Source: Treponemataceae bacterium
GTDB lineage: Bacteria; Spirochaetota; Spirochaetia; Treponematales; Treponemataceae
DNA length: 5,171 bases
Assembly: GCA_024697985.1 (NCBI GenBank)
Contig: JAILRX010000120.1
Location: forward strand, 1 to 5,171
Direction: 5' to 3'
The notes under the pieces were generated by a model. It searched no databases. It was not told the DNA's origin and saw nothing but the letters and a program-made list of their open reading frames with translations. Positions 1 to 5,171 of this stretch are shown in pieces. Position 1 is the stretch's first letter. Each line of letters starts with the position of its first letter. A program made the position numbers and the translations under genes.

Positions 1-1176
1 GTACCAGATTTTTTCTGTGGGCTTTCCTTTTTCAAAAAAGAGGACTACGGTTTTTACTCCGGCTCCTGTGAAGACTCCGCTTGGACAGTCGAGGATTGTA
101 TGAAGGTTGCAGTTTTCCAGAAGCTCGCGGCGAAGGGCTATACTTGCGTTATCTGTATTGCTGAGGAAGGTGTTTTTGATTACCACACCTGCCCGGCCGC
201 CTGCCTTAAGCATTTTGATAAAGTGCTCCATAAAAAGGTAGGCTGTTTCTCCGGTTTTAATGGGGAAGTTCTGCTGGATTTCGGAACGTTCCTTTCCGCC
301 AAAGGGAGGATTTGCCAGAATTATATTCTTGCGGTCGCGCTGCTGAATTGTACTCAGGTCTTCGGCAAGGGTATTTGTGTGCATGATGTTCGGCGCTTCA
401 ACACCGTGGAAAATCATGTTCATGATTCCGATGATGTAGGCAAGGCCCTTCTTTTCTTTGCCGTAGAAGGTCTGCTTTTGAAGAATCTGTTTTTCTTCTA
501 CGGTCTTTGCTTTTTCGTTTAAATAGTTGAAGGCTTCGCAAAGGAAGCCGGCACTTCCGCAGGCTCCGTCGTAAATTGTGTCGCCGATTTTTGGTTCTAC
601 TACGCGGACAATTGTACGGATGAGAGGACGAGGTGTGTAATATTCTCCACCATTGCGGCCGGCATTTCCCATCTTGTGAATTTTGCTTTCGTAGAGATGG
701 CTCATTTCGTGTTTATCGGTTGTAGTCTGGAAGTGAAGATCATCTGCGTAGTTTAATATTTCGCGCATATTATAGCCGGAAACAATCTTGTTTTTGAGTT
801 CGCTAAAGATTTCGCCTATTTTATACTCAAGGGTATCTGGTGTTGTAGCGGTTGCCTTAAAATTTTTTAGATATGGAAAAAGCTTGAGATTTACAAAGTC
901 TGAAAGGTCATCGCCTGTCAGGGCATTTTTATGGTCTATTTCGCCCTTTTCATTTTTCGGGCAGGCCCAGGAGTTCCAGCGGAATTCTTCTTTTATGATT
1001 CTTTTGTATTCCTTGCCCTGAAGCTCCATTTCGTCACTGCGTTCGTCTTCAAGGTCATCAAGGTATTTTAGGAAAAGTATCCAACTGGTCTGTTCTACAT
1101 AATCAAGTTCATTGGAACAACCTGCCTCCTTCCATAAAATGTCATCTATATTTTTAAATATCTGTTCGTAATTCAT
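1..1176 (-). CDS. hsdM: Type I restriction-modification system, N-6 adenine DNA methyltransferase subunit HsdM (partial, 3' end beyond window)
   Basis: This is the modification subunit of a type I restriction-modification system. With HsdS it methylates adenine in a bipartite target using S-adenosylmethionine, and it is also part of the HsdR-containing restriction complex. The minus strand is open for 392 codons from the ATG at 1176 to the left edge with no stop. Visible parts are an N-terminal helical HsdM_N-like domain (about residues 1-150, including EQTSWILFLKYLDDLE at 28-43), the GEYYTPR segment before the catalytic core (177-183), the SAM-binding motif I DGACGSAGFL (203-212), and the catalytic motif IV NPPFGG (289-294), typical of N6-adenine methylases. 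Family members are usually near 480-520 residues, so roughly 100 C-terminal residues lie outside. hsdS and hsdR are expected further left but cannot be seen. The start at 1176 has GAGGA eight bases upstream. An in-frame ATG at 1191 would overlap that site and is less likely. Confidence 0.95.
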   Translation of the reverse strand, partial: MNYEQIFKNIDDILWKEAGCSNELDYVEQTSWILFLKYLDDLEDERSDEMELQGKEYKRIIKEEFRWNSWACPKNEKGEIDHKNALTGDDLSDFVNLKLFPYLKNFKATATTPDTLEYKIGEIFSELKNKIVSGYNMREILNYADDLHFQTTTDKHEMSHLYESKIHKMGNAGRNGGEYYTPRPLIRTIVRVVEPKIGDTIYDGACGSAGFLCEAFNYLNEKAKTVEEKQILQKQTFYGKEKKGLAYIIGIMNMIFHGVEAPNIMHTNTLAEDLSTIQQRDRKNIILANPPFGGKERSEIQQNFPIKTGETAYLFMEHFIKMLKAGGRAGVVIKNTFLSNTDNASIALRRELLENCNLHTILDCPSGVFTGAGVKTVVLFFEKGKPTEKIWY

Positions 1177-1184
1177 GTTATATT

Positions 1185-1190
1185 TCCTCA
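1185..1190 (-). promoter_or_regulatory. Ribosome binding site of hsdM
   Basis: Read on the minus strand this is TGAGGA, followed by AATATAAC and then the ATG at 1176. It is a good Shine-Dalgarno match at a usual distance. It decides the start, because the alternative in-frame ATG at 1191 overlaps the site itself and has no such sequence ahead of it. Confidence 0.65.
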
Positions 1191-1194
1191 TTAT

Positions 1195-1225
1195 ATTATA
1201 TCTATTATTATACATAGAATCCCAA
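1195..1225 (-). promoter_or_regulatory. Candidate sigma-70-type promoter of hsdM
   Basis: On the minus strand a perfect TATAAT (1195-1200) sits upstream of hsdM. A weak -35 (TTGGGA, 1220-1225) lies 19 bp further up, which is longer than ideal. A second perfect TATAAT at 1207-1212 is an alternative -10. With the nearer box, transcription would begin around 1188 and give a leader of only about 12 bases, just enough to include the ribosome binding site. The region is A/T-rich, so chance matches are possible. Confidence 0.35.
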
Positions 1226-1229
1226 AATT

Positions 1230-1241
1230 TTACACTTGTAA
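1230..1241. repeat. 12-bp inverted repeat in the divergent promoter region (operator candidate)
   Basis: The sequence TTACACTTGTAA consists of two perfect 5-bp inverted arms (TTACA / TGTAA) around a 2-bp centre. It lies midway in the 115-bp gap between the divergent hsdM and membrane-protein genes, upstream of both sets of -10 candidates. The shape and place fit a small operator acting on both promoters. The arms are short and A/T-rich, so chance is a real alternative and no regulator gene is visible nearby. Confidence 0.25.
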
Positions 1242-1263
1242 TCATTCCTTTCTGATAATCCCG

Positions 1264-1272
1264 TGCTATACT
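1264..1272 (+). promoter_or_regulatory. Extended -10 promoter element of the six-helix membrane protein gene
   Basis: TGCTATACT combines an extended -10 TGn with a good -10 hexamer (TATACT, 1267-1272). No convincing -35 is found 16-18 bp upstream (the best is TTCCTT at 1245-1250), which is typical of extended -10 promoters. The predicted start of transcription, near 1279, falls just before the GAGGAG ribosome binding site, so the leader would be about 13 bases. It also implies that the upstream ATG at 1274 would not be in the transcript. Confidence 0.5.
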
Positions 1273-1279
1273 CATGAAC

Positions 1280-1285
1280 GAGGAG
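1280..1285 (+). promoter_or_regulatory. Ribosome binding site (GAGGAG) that sets the start at 1292
   Basis: GAGGAG lies six bases before the ATG at 1292. A longer reading from the ATG at 1274 would encode this ribosome binding site as codons and would begin upstream of the predicted transcription start, so 1292 is preferred. Confidence 0.75.
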
Positions 1286-1291
1286 AAAAAT

Positions 1292-1966
1292 ATGTCAAAA
1301 CAAAACAAGGCTTCACTCACCCTAAATATTTTGATATTTGTTTTCACGCTCTTCGCCATGGTCACAATGATGACAGGCTATGAATTCATGAGCGGGAAAA
1401 AAGTTCTTTCTTCCACTAGTTATGCAGCATTCAAATATTTTACGGTTGATTCAAACGTGTTCGCAGGAATCGTTTCATTGATTTATGCGATTTTTCTGAT
1501 TCTACTTGAAAAAGGCAAGATAAAACAAATCCCACAAGTCTTAACTCTTTTAAATCTTGCATCCACTGCAGGAGTTACCCTCACAATGATGGTAACCATC
1601 TTTTTTCTGGCCCCTCAAAGCCGCTTCGGTTTTCTGCCGCTTTTCTTGAACTCAAATCTTTTCATGCACCTGGTAACGCCGCTTCTATGCATCATCAATT
1701 TCATCCTTTTTGAACAGGGAAAAATCAGTTTTGCAAAAACCACGCTCGGCACGCTTCCGATGATTTTATATGCGCTTTACTACATCCCGAACATCCTGCT
1801 TCACCTTGAAGACGGAAAACCGACGCTCGAATACGACTGGTACGGCTTCATGATGGGAAACGCAAAAGCAGCCTTAATCGTAGTTCCTCTCGTCCTGCTG
1901 ATTACCTGGGCATTTGCACTTGCACTTTGGGGACTCAATAAAAAGGCTGTAAAAGAAAGAATATAA
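1292..1966 (+). CDS. Six-helix integral membrane protein, FAR-17a/AIG1-like (Pr6Pr-type) family
   Basis: This is a 224-residue, very hydrophobic protein with about six predicted membrane helices (roughly residues 8-29, 52-72, 83-107, 121-141, 152-171, 192-214) and no signal peptide or soluble domain. The layout, the motif FKYFTVDSN (47-55) at the start of helix 2, and HLVTPLLCIINFILFE (126-141) resemble the FAR-17a/AIG1 group and the bacterial proteins called Pr6Pr. In the human members AIG1 and ADTRP, a conserved Thr and His form the active site of a membrane hydrolase for fatty-acid esters of hydroxy fatty acids. Thr51 and His126 occupy comparable positions here. Family membership is my recognition from motifs, not an alignment, and the function in bacteria is not settled; a plain uncharacterised membrane protein is the fallback. 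The start at 1292 is chosen for its GAGGAG site. The gene is divergent from hsdM and 44 bp upstream of the HD-GYP gene. Confidence 0.6.
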   Translation: MSKQNKASLTLNILIFVFTLFAMVTMMTGYEFMSGKKVLSSTSYAAFKYFTVDSNVFAGIVSLIYAIFLILLEKGKIKQIPQVLTLLNLASTAGVTLTMMVTIFFLAPQSRFGFLPLFLNSNLFMHLVTPLLCIINFILFEQGKISFAKTTLGTLPMILYALYYIPNILLHLEDGKPTLEYDWYGFMMGNAKAALIVVPLVLLITWAFALALWGLNKKAVKERI

Positions 1967-1980
1967 TAAAAAATTTTTTA
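1967..1980. repeat. Perfect 14-bp A/T palindrome overlapping the HD-GYP promoter
   Basis: TAAAAAATTTTTTA begins directly after the stop codon of the membrane-protein gene. A6T6 tracts give intrinsically curved DNA and may act as an upstream promoter element. The tract runs into the TTTACA -35 hexamer of the next gene. It has no G/C stem, so it is a poor intrinsic terminator. Confidence 0.5.
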
Positions 1981-2004
1981 CAATATTCTAATTTGATGTA
2001 TAAT
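1977..2004 (+). promoter_or_regulatory. Strong sigma-70-type promoter of the HD-GYP gene, predicted leaderless
   Basis: TTTACA (1977-1982, five of six to the TTGACA consensus), a 16-bp spacer, and a perfect TATAAT (1999-2004) make the best promoter match in the window, with the A6T6 tract immediately upstream. The -10 box ends six bases before the ATG at 2011, so transcription starting seven bases after the box would begin at the A of the start codon. No Shine-Dalgarno sequence is present in the intervening bases. Confidence 0.65.
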
Positions 2005-2010
2005 TAATCA

Positions 2011-2943
2011 ATGAAATTTCTGATTTATTCAATGATTGCTGTCGGTATAGTAGTCATGGTGACAAACATAATCCGCTACATTCGATTTATGTTGAGCATG
2101 AATGACGTGCTCAACACAAGCCGTCATCATGATAAAATCTGGAAGCAGATAGGTTTACTTCTTCTCATTTTCTTCCTCTTCGGATATATCGTGATCGCTA
2201 TTTTCAGCAAACCAGACATAATGATGGCAAGCGTACTTTTCGGCGGAAGTTTTTTCGTAATGATAGTCCTCACCCTCATGTTCCATCTGATTGCTTCCTT
2301 AAAAGAAAACTGTCTTGATGTAGCTGAAGTTTTGATTTCAATCATTGAAAACCGTGACCCTAACCTGAACGGTCACAGCCGAAACGTTCAGAAAATTACC
2401 ATGCTATTTTATAAGTATCTTCCAAATAGTATTCAAAAACAGATAAATCCGATAAGTCTTGAATACGCAGCCTTGATGCACGACGTTGGAAAACTTGGTA
2501 TTCCAGAAGAAGTCCTGAACAAGCCTGCCAAGCTCAACGATGAAGAATGGGCCATCATGAAGCAGCACCCAAAAATTGGTGTTAAGTTTCTCGAGCCGCT
2601 CCACAACTTCAAGGACATCATGCCGTGGATTGAATATCACCATGAAAGAATCGACGGAAAGGGATATTATTCAATTCCAGAAGACCAGATTCCTCTTGCC
2701 GCAAAAATCATCGCCATTGCCGATACCTATTCTGCCATCACGATGAAACGTGTCTACAAAGATCCTAAAACTCACGAAACAGCCTTAGAGATTATTTCAC
2801 AGGTTGCGGGAACCCAGCTTGATAAAGATCTGGTTAAAATCTTTTTGACAATTCCACAAAAAGAGCTTGCAGAATGTGTTCCACCTAACCTGGAAACTTG
2901 GATCAAACCGGAAATCAGCACACAAAAGACAGAATCCAAATAA
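2011..2943 (+). CDS. Membrane-anchored HD-GYP domain phosphodiesterase (cyclic-di-GMP type)
   Basis: HD-GYP proteins are metal-dependent phosphodiesterases that usually break down cyclic-di-GMP to pGpG or GMP. This 310-residue protein starts with about three membrane helices (roughly 3-27, 46-66, 70-95), then a cytoplasmic HD-GYP domain at about 103-290. Visible motifs are ENRDPNLNGHS (113-123), HDVGKLGIP (157-165), KQHPKIG (184-190), HHERIDGKGYY (210-220), ADTYSAIT (237-244) and GTQLD (267-271). The likely metal ligands His122, His157, Asp158, His186, His210, His211 and Asp238 are all present, so catalysis is plausible. Departures are GYY in place of GYP, Ser241 where Asp is common, and Asn118 where trinuclear-iron members have Glu, which favours a two-metal site. 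There is no obvious sensor domain beyond the helices and no GGDEF or receiver domain. The ATG at 2011 has no Shine-Dalgarno site and is predicted to be leaderless; no later ATG has a better one. The phosphate transporter gene follows after 60 bp. Confidence 0.9.
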   Translation: MKFLIYSMIAVGIVVMVTNIIRYIRFMLSMNDVLNTSRHHDKIWKQIGLLLLIFFLFGYIVIAIFSKPDIMMASVLFGGSFFVMIVLTLMFHLIASLKENCLDVAEVLISIIENRDPNLNGHSRNVQKITMLFYKYLPNSIQKQINPISLEYAALMHDVGKLGIPEEVLNKPAKLNDEEWAIMKQHPKIGVKFLEPLHNFKDIMPWIEYHHERIDGKGYYSIPEDQIPLAAKIIAIADTYSAITMKRVYKDPKTHETALEIISQVAGTQLDKDLVKIFLTIPQKELAECVPPNLETWIKPEISTQKTESK

Positions 2944-2953
2944 AAAAGTTTGC

Positions 2954-2983
2954 TTGACTGAATTTATCATAAAATGTTAAGGT
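2954..2983 (+). promoter_or_regulatory. Candidate promoter of the Na+/phosphate cotransporter gene
   Basis: TTGACT (2954-2959) is a five-of-six match to the -35 consensus. Eighteen bases on lies TAAGGT (2978-2983), a weaker -10 but preceded by TGT, which gives an extended -10. Transcription would start near 2990, just ahead of the AAGGAG ribosome binding site. TAAAAT at 2970-2975 is another possible -10 but has no well-spaced -35. Confidence 0.45.
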
Positions 2984-2992
2984 ATGCCCGAC

Positions 2993-2998
2993 AAGGAG
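2993..2998 (+). promoter_or_regulatory. Ribosome binding site (AAGGAG) that sets the start at 3004
   Basis: AAGGAG lies five bases before the ATG at 3004. The frame is open to an earlier ATG at 2974, but that would lie inside the promoter and translate through this ribosome binding site. The residues gained (RYARQGEK) look unlike the usual hydrophobic N-terminus of the family. Confidence 0.8.
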
Positions 2999-3003
2999 AA
3001 AAA

Positions 3004-4680
3004 ATGAAACTCCAATCGATTATCTTAATGATTTTTAATTTTGCCGGCAGTCTTTCCGTACTTTTATTCGGAATGAAATTTTTAAGTGACGGTATTCAGA
3101 AATCTGCCGGTGAACGTCTTCAAAAAACTCTTTCGTTCATGACCAAAAATCGCTTCCTGGGTCTTTTCACAGGATGCTTTCTTACCATGTTGATTCAGTC
3201 TTCTGGAGCAACCACTGTAATGGTTGTTTCTTTCGTTAATGCCGGTCTTGTCACACTTGAACAGTCAATTGCCGTAATCTTCGGTGCAAACATCGGTACA
3301 ACTATTACTGCTTGGATTGTTGCCCTTTTCGGATTCAACTTCAAAATTTCAACAATCGCAATTCCGATCTTTGCTCTCGGTTACATTCTTTCAATCTGGA
3401 AAAAATTAAAAAAAGAAGGCTTAGGTCAATCCATCATGGGTTTCTCCCTGATGTTCATTGCTTTGGGCTGGCTTTCCGATGCTGTTTCTCTTAATGCCGG
3501 AAACATGGGATTTCTCGCAACAATCCAAAAATTCGGCTTCTGGAGTTACGTAATTGCAGTATTTATCGGTATTCTAATAACAGCACTCCTTCACTCTTCA
3601 TCTGCTGTTACCGCCATCGTAATCACAATGGCTTACAACAACATACTTACATGGAACTTTTCTGCGGCCCTCGTAATCGGAAGTAACATCGGTTCAACAA
3701 TCGATTCAATTATGGCAGCCTTCGGTTCCAAGACGAACGCTCAGCGGGCTTCCCTCGTACACGTTCTTTTCAACACGGCTACCGCTCTTCTTGCATTGAT
3801 TTTCCTTCCGTACCTTACAAAACTTGTTGATTTGATTGTTCCTGGAAAACCTGAAGATTCAATTACATATCACATCGCTATGCTTCATACAGTCTTCAAC
3901 ATTATCGGTACAATTCTTTTCTTGCCTTTCACTAAACATATCGCAATTTTTGTCAAAAAAATCATCAAAGAAAAGAAAGAAGATATTCCGGACAAATATT
4001 CTTTCCCATTCCCGGAACATGCCGCTCACGAATCGGCAACAATTCCAATCGTGGCTGCAAAAACTGAAATTCAGCACATGGCTGATATGACAGTCGAAAT
4101 GTTCGACAGTGTTCAGACAGGACTTTCGGATACGCCAAAATTCGTAGAAAAACATTACGAAAAACTGATAAAGCAGGAAGCATATCTTGACCAGATGCAG
4201 GAACAGCTCACATCTTATCTTCTTAAATGTCAGCACCTGACAATCAGTGACGGCCAGCTCGAATCAATCAACACGATGATTGCCATCACTTCGGAACTTG
4301 AAGAACTTTCTGACCAGTGCCTTGCCTTAGGTTTTTACCTTGCACGAATGGTCGAAAAAAACCTTTCGATTCCACAGGAAGACAAGGAACTTTTGTTCCC
4401 ATATATCGAGCTTGTACGCCAGCTTCTGTATTTCGTTTACCGCCACATCGGCAGCACGCTTACAAAAGACCAACACGAATTTGCGCACAGCATCGAAGAC
4501 CAGATCGACGACGAACGAAACAAGCTTAAAAAATGCGCCCGAACCCGACTCGAATCCGGATGCAACGTTAAGGCCGAACTTCTGTACATCGACATCGTTC
4601 GAAAAATCGAAAAAATGGGTGACAACTGTTTCGCAATTGCAGGCCGTCTGACATCTCAGCCTTCAAAAGTTTCTAAATAA
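3004..4680 (+). CDS. Na+/phosphate cotransporter family protein (NptA/PNaS type) with C-terminal PhoU-like domain
   Basis: This is a 558-residue inner-membrane protein of the Na+/Pi symporter family, which couples phosphate movement to sodium. The membrane part (about residues 8-320) holds the family's two inverted repeats. Repeat 1 has QSSGATT (65-71) and GANIGTT (94-100); repeat 2 has HSSSAVTA (197-204) and GSNIGST (226-232). The QSSS-type motifs line the substrate path in this family. A charged linker (about 319-350) leads to a cytoplasmic helical PhoU-like domain (about 352-550) with two ExxxD signatures, at Glu433-Asp437 and Glu536-Asp540, which in PhoU proteins bind metal. The length matches the bacterial NptA-plus-PhoU form. 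Repeat 1 has Gly for the third Ser and repeat 2 has His for Gln, so substrate or coupling may differ. The start at 3004 follows AAGGAG. The gene is 60 bp after the HD-GYP gene and 24 bp before the hydrolase gene. Regulation by phosphate is not visible from the DNA. Confidence 0.92.
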   Translation: MKLQSIILMIFNFAGSLSVLLFGMKFLSDGIQKSAGERLQKTLSFMTKNRFLGLFTGCFLTMLIQSSGATTVMVVSFVNAGLVTLEQSIAVIFGANIGTTITAWIVALFGFNFKISTIAIPIFALGYILSIWKKLKKEGLGQSIMGFSLMFIALGWLSDAVSLNAGNMGFLATIQKFGFWSYVIAVFIGILITALLHSSSAVTAIVITMAYNNILTWNFSAALVIGSNIGSTIDSIMAAFGSKTNAQRASLVHVLFNTATALLALIFLPYLTKLVDLIVPGKPEDSITYHIAMLHTVFNIIGTILFLPFTKHIAIFVKKIIKEKKEDIPDKYSFPFPEHAAHESATIPIVAAKTEIQHMADMTVEMFDSVQTGLSDTPKFVEKHYEKLIKQEAYLDQMQEQLTSYLLKCQHLTISDGQLESINTMIAITSELEELSDQCLALGFYLARMVEKNLSIPQEDKELLFPYIELVRQLLYFVYRHIGSTLTKDQHEFAHSIEDQIDDERNKLKKCARTRLESGCNVKAELLYIDIVRKIEKMGDNCFAIAGRLTSQPSKVSK

Positions 4681-4689
4681 TCACTTTTG

Positions 4690-4698
4690 TGATAGAAT
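4690..4698 (+). promoter_or_regulatory. Extended -10 promoter element of the metallo-hydrolase gene, predicted leaderless
   Basis: TGATAGAAT is an extended -10 (TGn followed by TAGAAT, 4693-4698). The best -35 at 17 bp (TTTCTA, 4670-4675) is weak and overlaps the end of the transporter gene. The box ends six bases before the ATG at 4705, so transcription would begin at or next to the start codon. There is no Shine-Dalgarno sequence in the 24-bp gap. Confidence 0.5.
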
Positions 4699-4704
4699 GA
4701 ATCC

Positions 4705-5171
4705 ATGAGAATCGTAAACCTTGTTGAAAATGAACCGGGGGCTTCCGGATGTGAAGCCGCTCATGGACTTTCTTTTTATATCGAGACAAAAAAACATAAA
4801 ATTCTTTTTGACACGAGCCCGAGCGATTTGCTTTTGAAAAATGCCGAAAAACTCAAGATTGACCTTACAAAAGTTGATACGGTTTTTCTGAGCCACGGCC
4901 ATTACGACCATTCTGGTGGAATTCTGCCATTCGTAAAAATCAATCCTGATGCAAAAATCTATATGCAGAAAAATGCAGTCCGCGAATATTATGCTTTTGA
5001 CGGTGAAGATTTGGGCTACCGCTACATCGGAATCGATAAAAAAATTCTGGAATTGCCTCAGGTAGTTTTTCTTGAAGGTGATGTAAAAATTGATGACGAA
5101 CTGCAAATTTTCTGTGTTGATAACAGAATCCGACCTTTTCCTTCGACAAACAGACGCCTCAAGCTTTTTAC
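4705..5171 (+). CDS. Metallo-beta-lactamase-fold hydrolase, COG1237-like (partial, 3' end beyond window)
   Basis: The first 155 codons of a metallo-beta-lactamase superfamily enzyme; the frame stays open to the right edge. The diagnostic motif is SHGHYDHSGG (63-72), the HxHxDH metal-binding loop (His64, His66, Asp68, His69), preceded by the strand KILFDTSPSDLLLKNAEKL (32-50) and LTKVDTVFLSHG. This opening, the N-terminus MRIVNLVEN and the FPSTN stretch (145-149) match the COG1237 group, whose archaeal relatives are annotated as methanopterin-precursor (ribofuranosylaminobenzene phosphate) synthase-like. In bacteria the substrate is generally unknown, so no specific reaction is assigned. The further metal-binding His residues expected downstream are outside the window. 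No signal peptide is seen, so it is probably cytoplasmic. The start at 4705 has no Shine-Dalgarno site, but the family-like N-terminus supports it. It lies 24 bp after the transporter gene on the same strand. Confidence 0.85.
   Translation, partial: MRIVNLVENEPGASGCEAAHGLSFYIETKKHKILFDTSPSDLLLKNAEKLKIDLTKVDTVFLSHGHYDHSGGILPFVKINPDAKIYMQKNAVREYYAFDGEDLGYRYIGIDKKILELPQVVFLEGDVKIDDELQIFCVDNRIRPFPSTNRRLKLF

Noticed and set aside
100..522. Plus-strand open frame of 140 codons within the hsdM region
   Set aside because: It lies antisense to the HsdM reading frame, which carries clear motifs I and IV. The predicted protein resembles nothing known to me and has no ribosome binding site.
1274..1291. 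Longer start for the six-helix membrane protein (MNEEKN extension)
   Set aside because: The ATG at 1274 comes one base after the -10 box and before the likely transcription start. The GAGGAG site points to 1292.
1967..1980. A6T6 palindrome as an intrinsic terminator of the membrane-protein gene
   Set aside because: The potential stem is purely A/T with no loop, and the T-run is part of the stem, so a stable terminator hairpin is unlikely.
2974..3003. Longer start for the Na+/phosphate transporter (ten extra residues)
   Set aside because: It would start inside the promoter and translate the AAGGAG ribosome binding site; 3004 is properly spaced from that site.
3859..4236. Minus-strand open frames inside the transporter gene (also 3965-4183 and 4437-4625)
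   Set aside because: They are antisense to a well-supported family protein and show no recognisable motifs or start signals.
4317..4651. Extra plus-strand open frames overlapping the PhoU-like domain
   Set aside because: Their products are Arg/Thr-rich low-complexity strings typical of out-of-frame reading, while the transporter frame keeps the two ExxxD signatures throughout this region.
4681..5106. Minus-strand open frame of 141 codons opposite the metallo-hydrolase (also 4940-5149)
   Set aside because: The plus strand here encodes an HxHxDH metallo-hydrolase with a family-like N-terminus; the antisense product has no recognisable features.

Overview
The window reads as bacterial chromosome of moderate to low GC with A/T-rich intergenic gaps. 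The protein families (HsdM, a membrane HD-GYP protein, a Na+/Pi symporter with a PhoU-like tail, a COG1237-type metallo-hydrolase) and the style of the sequence suggest a host-associated anaerobe. My best guess is a spirochaete of the Treponema type, but nothing here is diagnostic and this is a weak inference.

Layout: bases 1-1176 hold the N-terminal 392 codons of a type I restriction-modification methylase subunit (HsdM) on the minus strand; it runs off the left edge. A 115-bp divergent promoter region (1177-1291) follows. Four genes then point rightward: a six-helix membrane protein resembling the FAR-17a/AIG1 (Pr6Pr-like) group (1292-1966), a membrane-anchored HD-GYP phosphodiesterase of the cyclic-di-GMP type (2011-2943), a Na+/phosphate cotransporter-family protein with a cytoplasmic PhoU-like domain (3004-4680), and the start of a metallo-beta-lactamase-fold hydrolase (4705 to the right edge). 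There are no RNA genes, mobile elements or CRISPR arrays, and no convincing intrinsic terminators.

The four rightward genes are packed with gaps of only 44, 60 and 24 bp, yet each gap carries a promoter-like element, so the block looks like a chain of separately promoted genes with possible read-through rather than one classical operon. In two of them (HD-GYP and metallo-hydrolase) the -10 box ends exactly six bases before the ATG and there is no Shine-Dalgarno sequence, which predicts leaderless mRNAs. The other genes have clear ribosome binding sites and short predicted leaders.

Functionally, the HD-GYP protein (second-messenger turnover) and the phosphate transporter (ion uptake, perhaps gated through the PhoU-like tail) could be linked, but that link rests only on adjacency. 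I see no clearly new multi-gene system. The points most worth a second look are the leaderless starts, the variant HD-GYP motifs, and the possible Thr/His catalytic pair in the small membrane protein.
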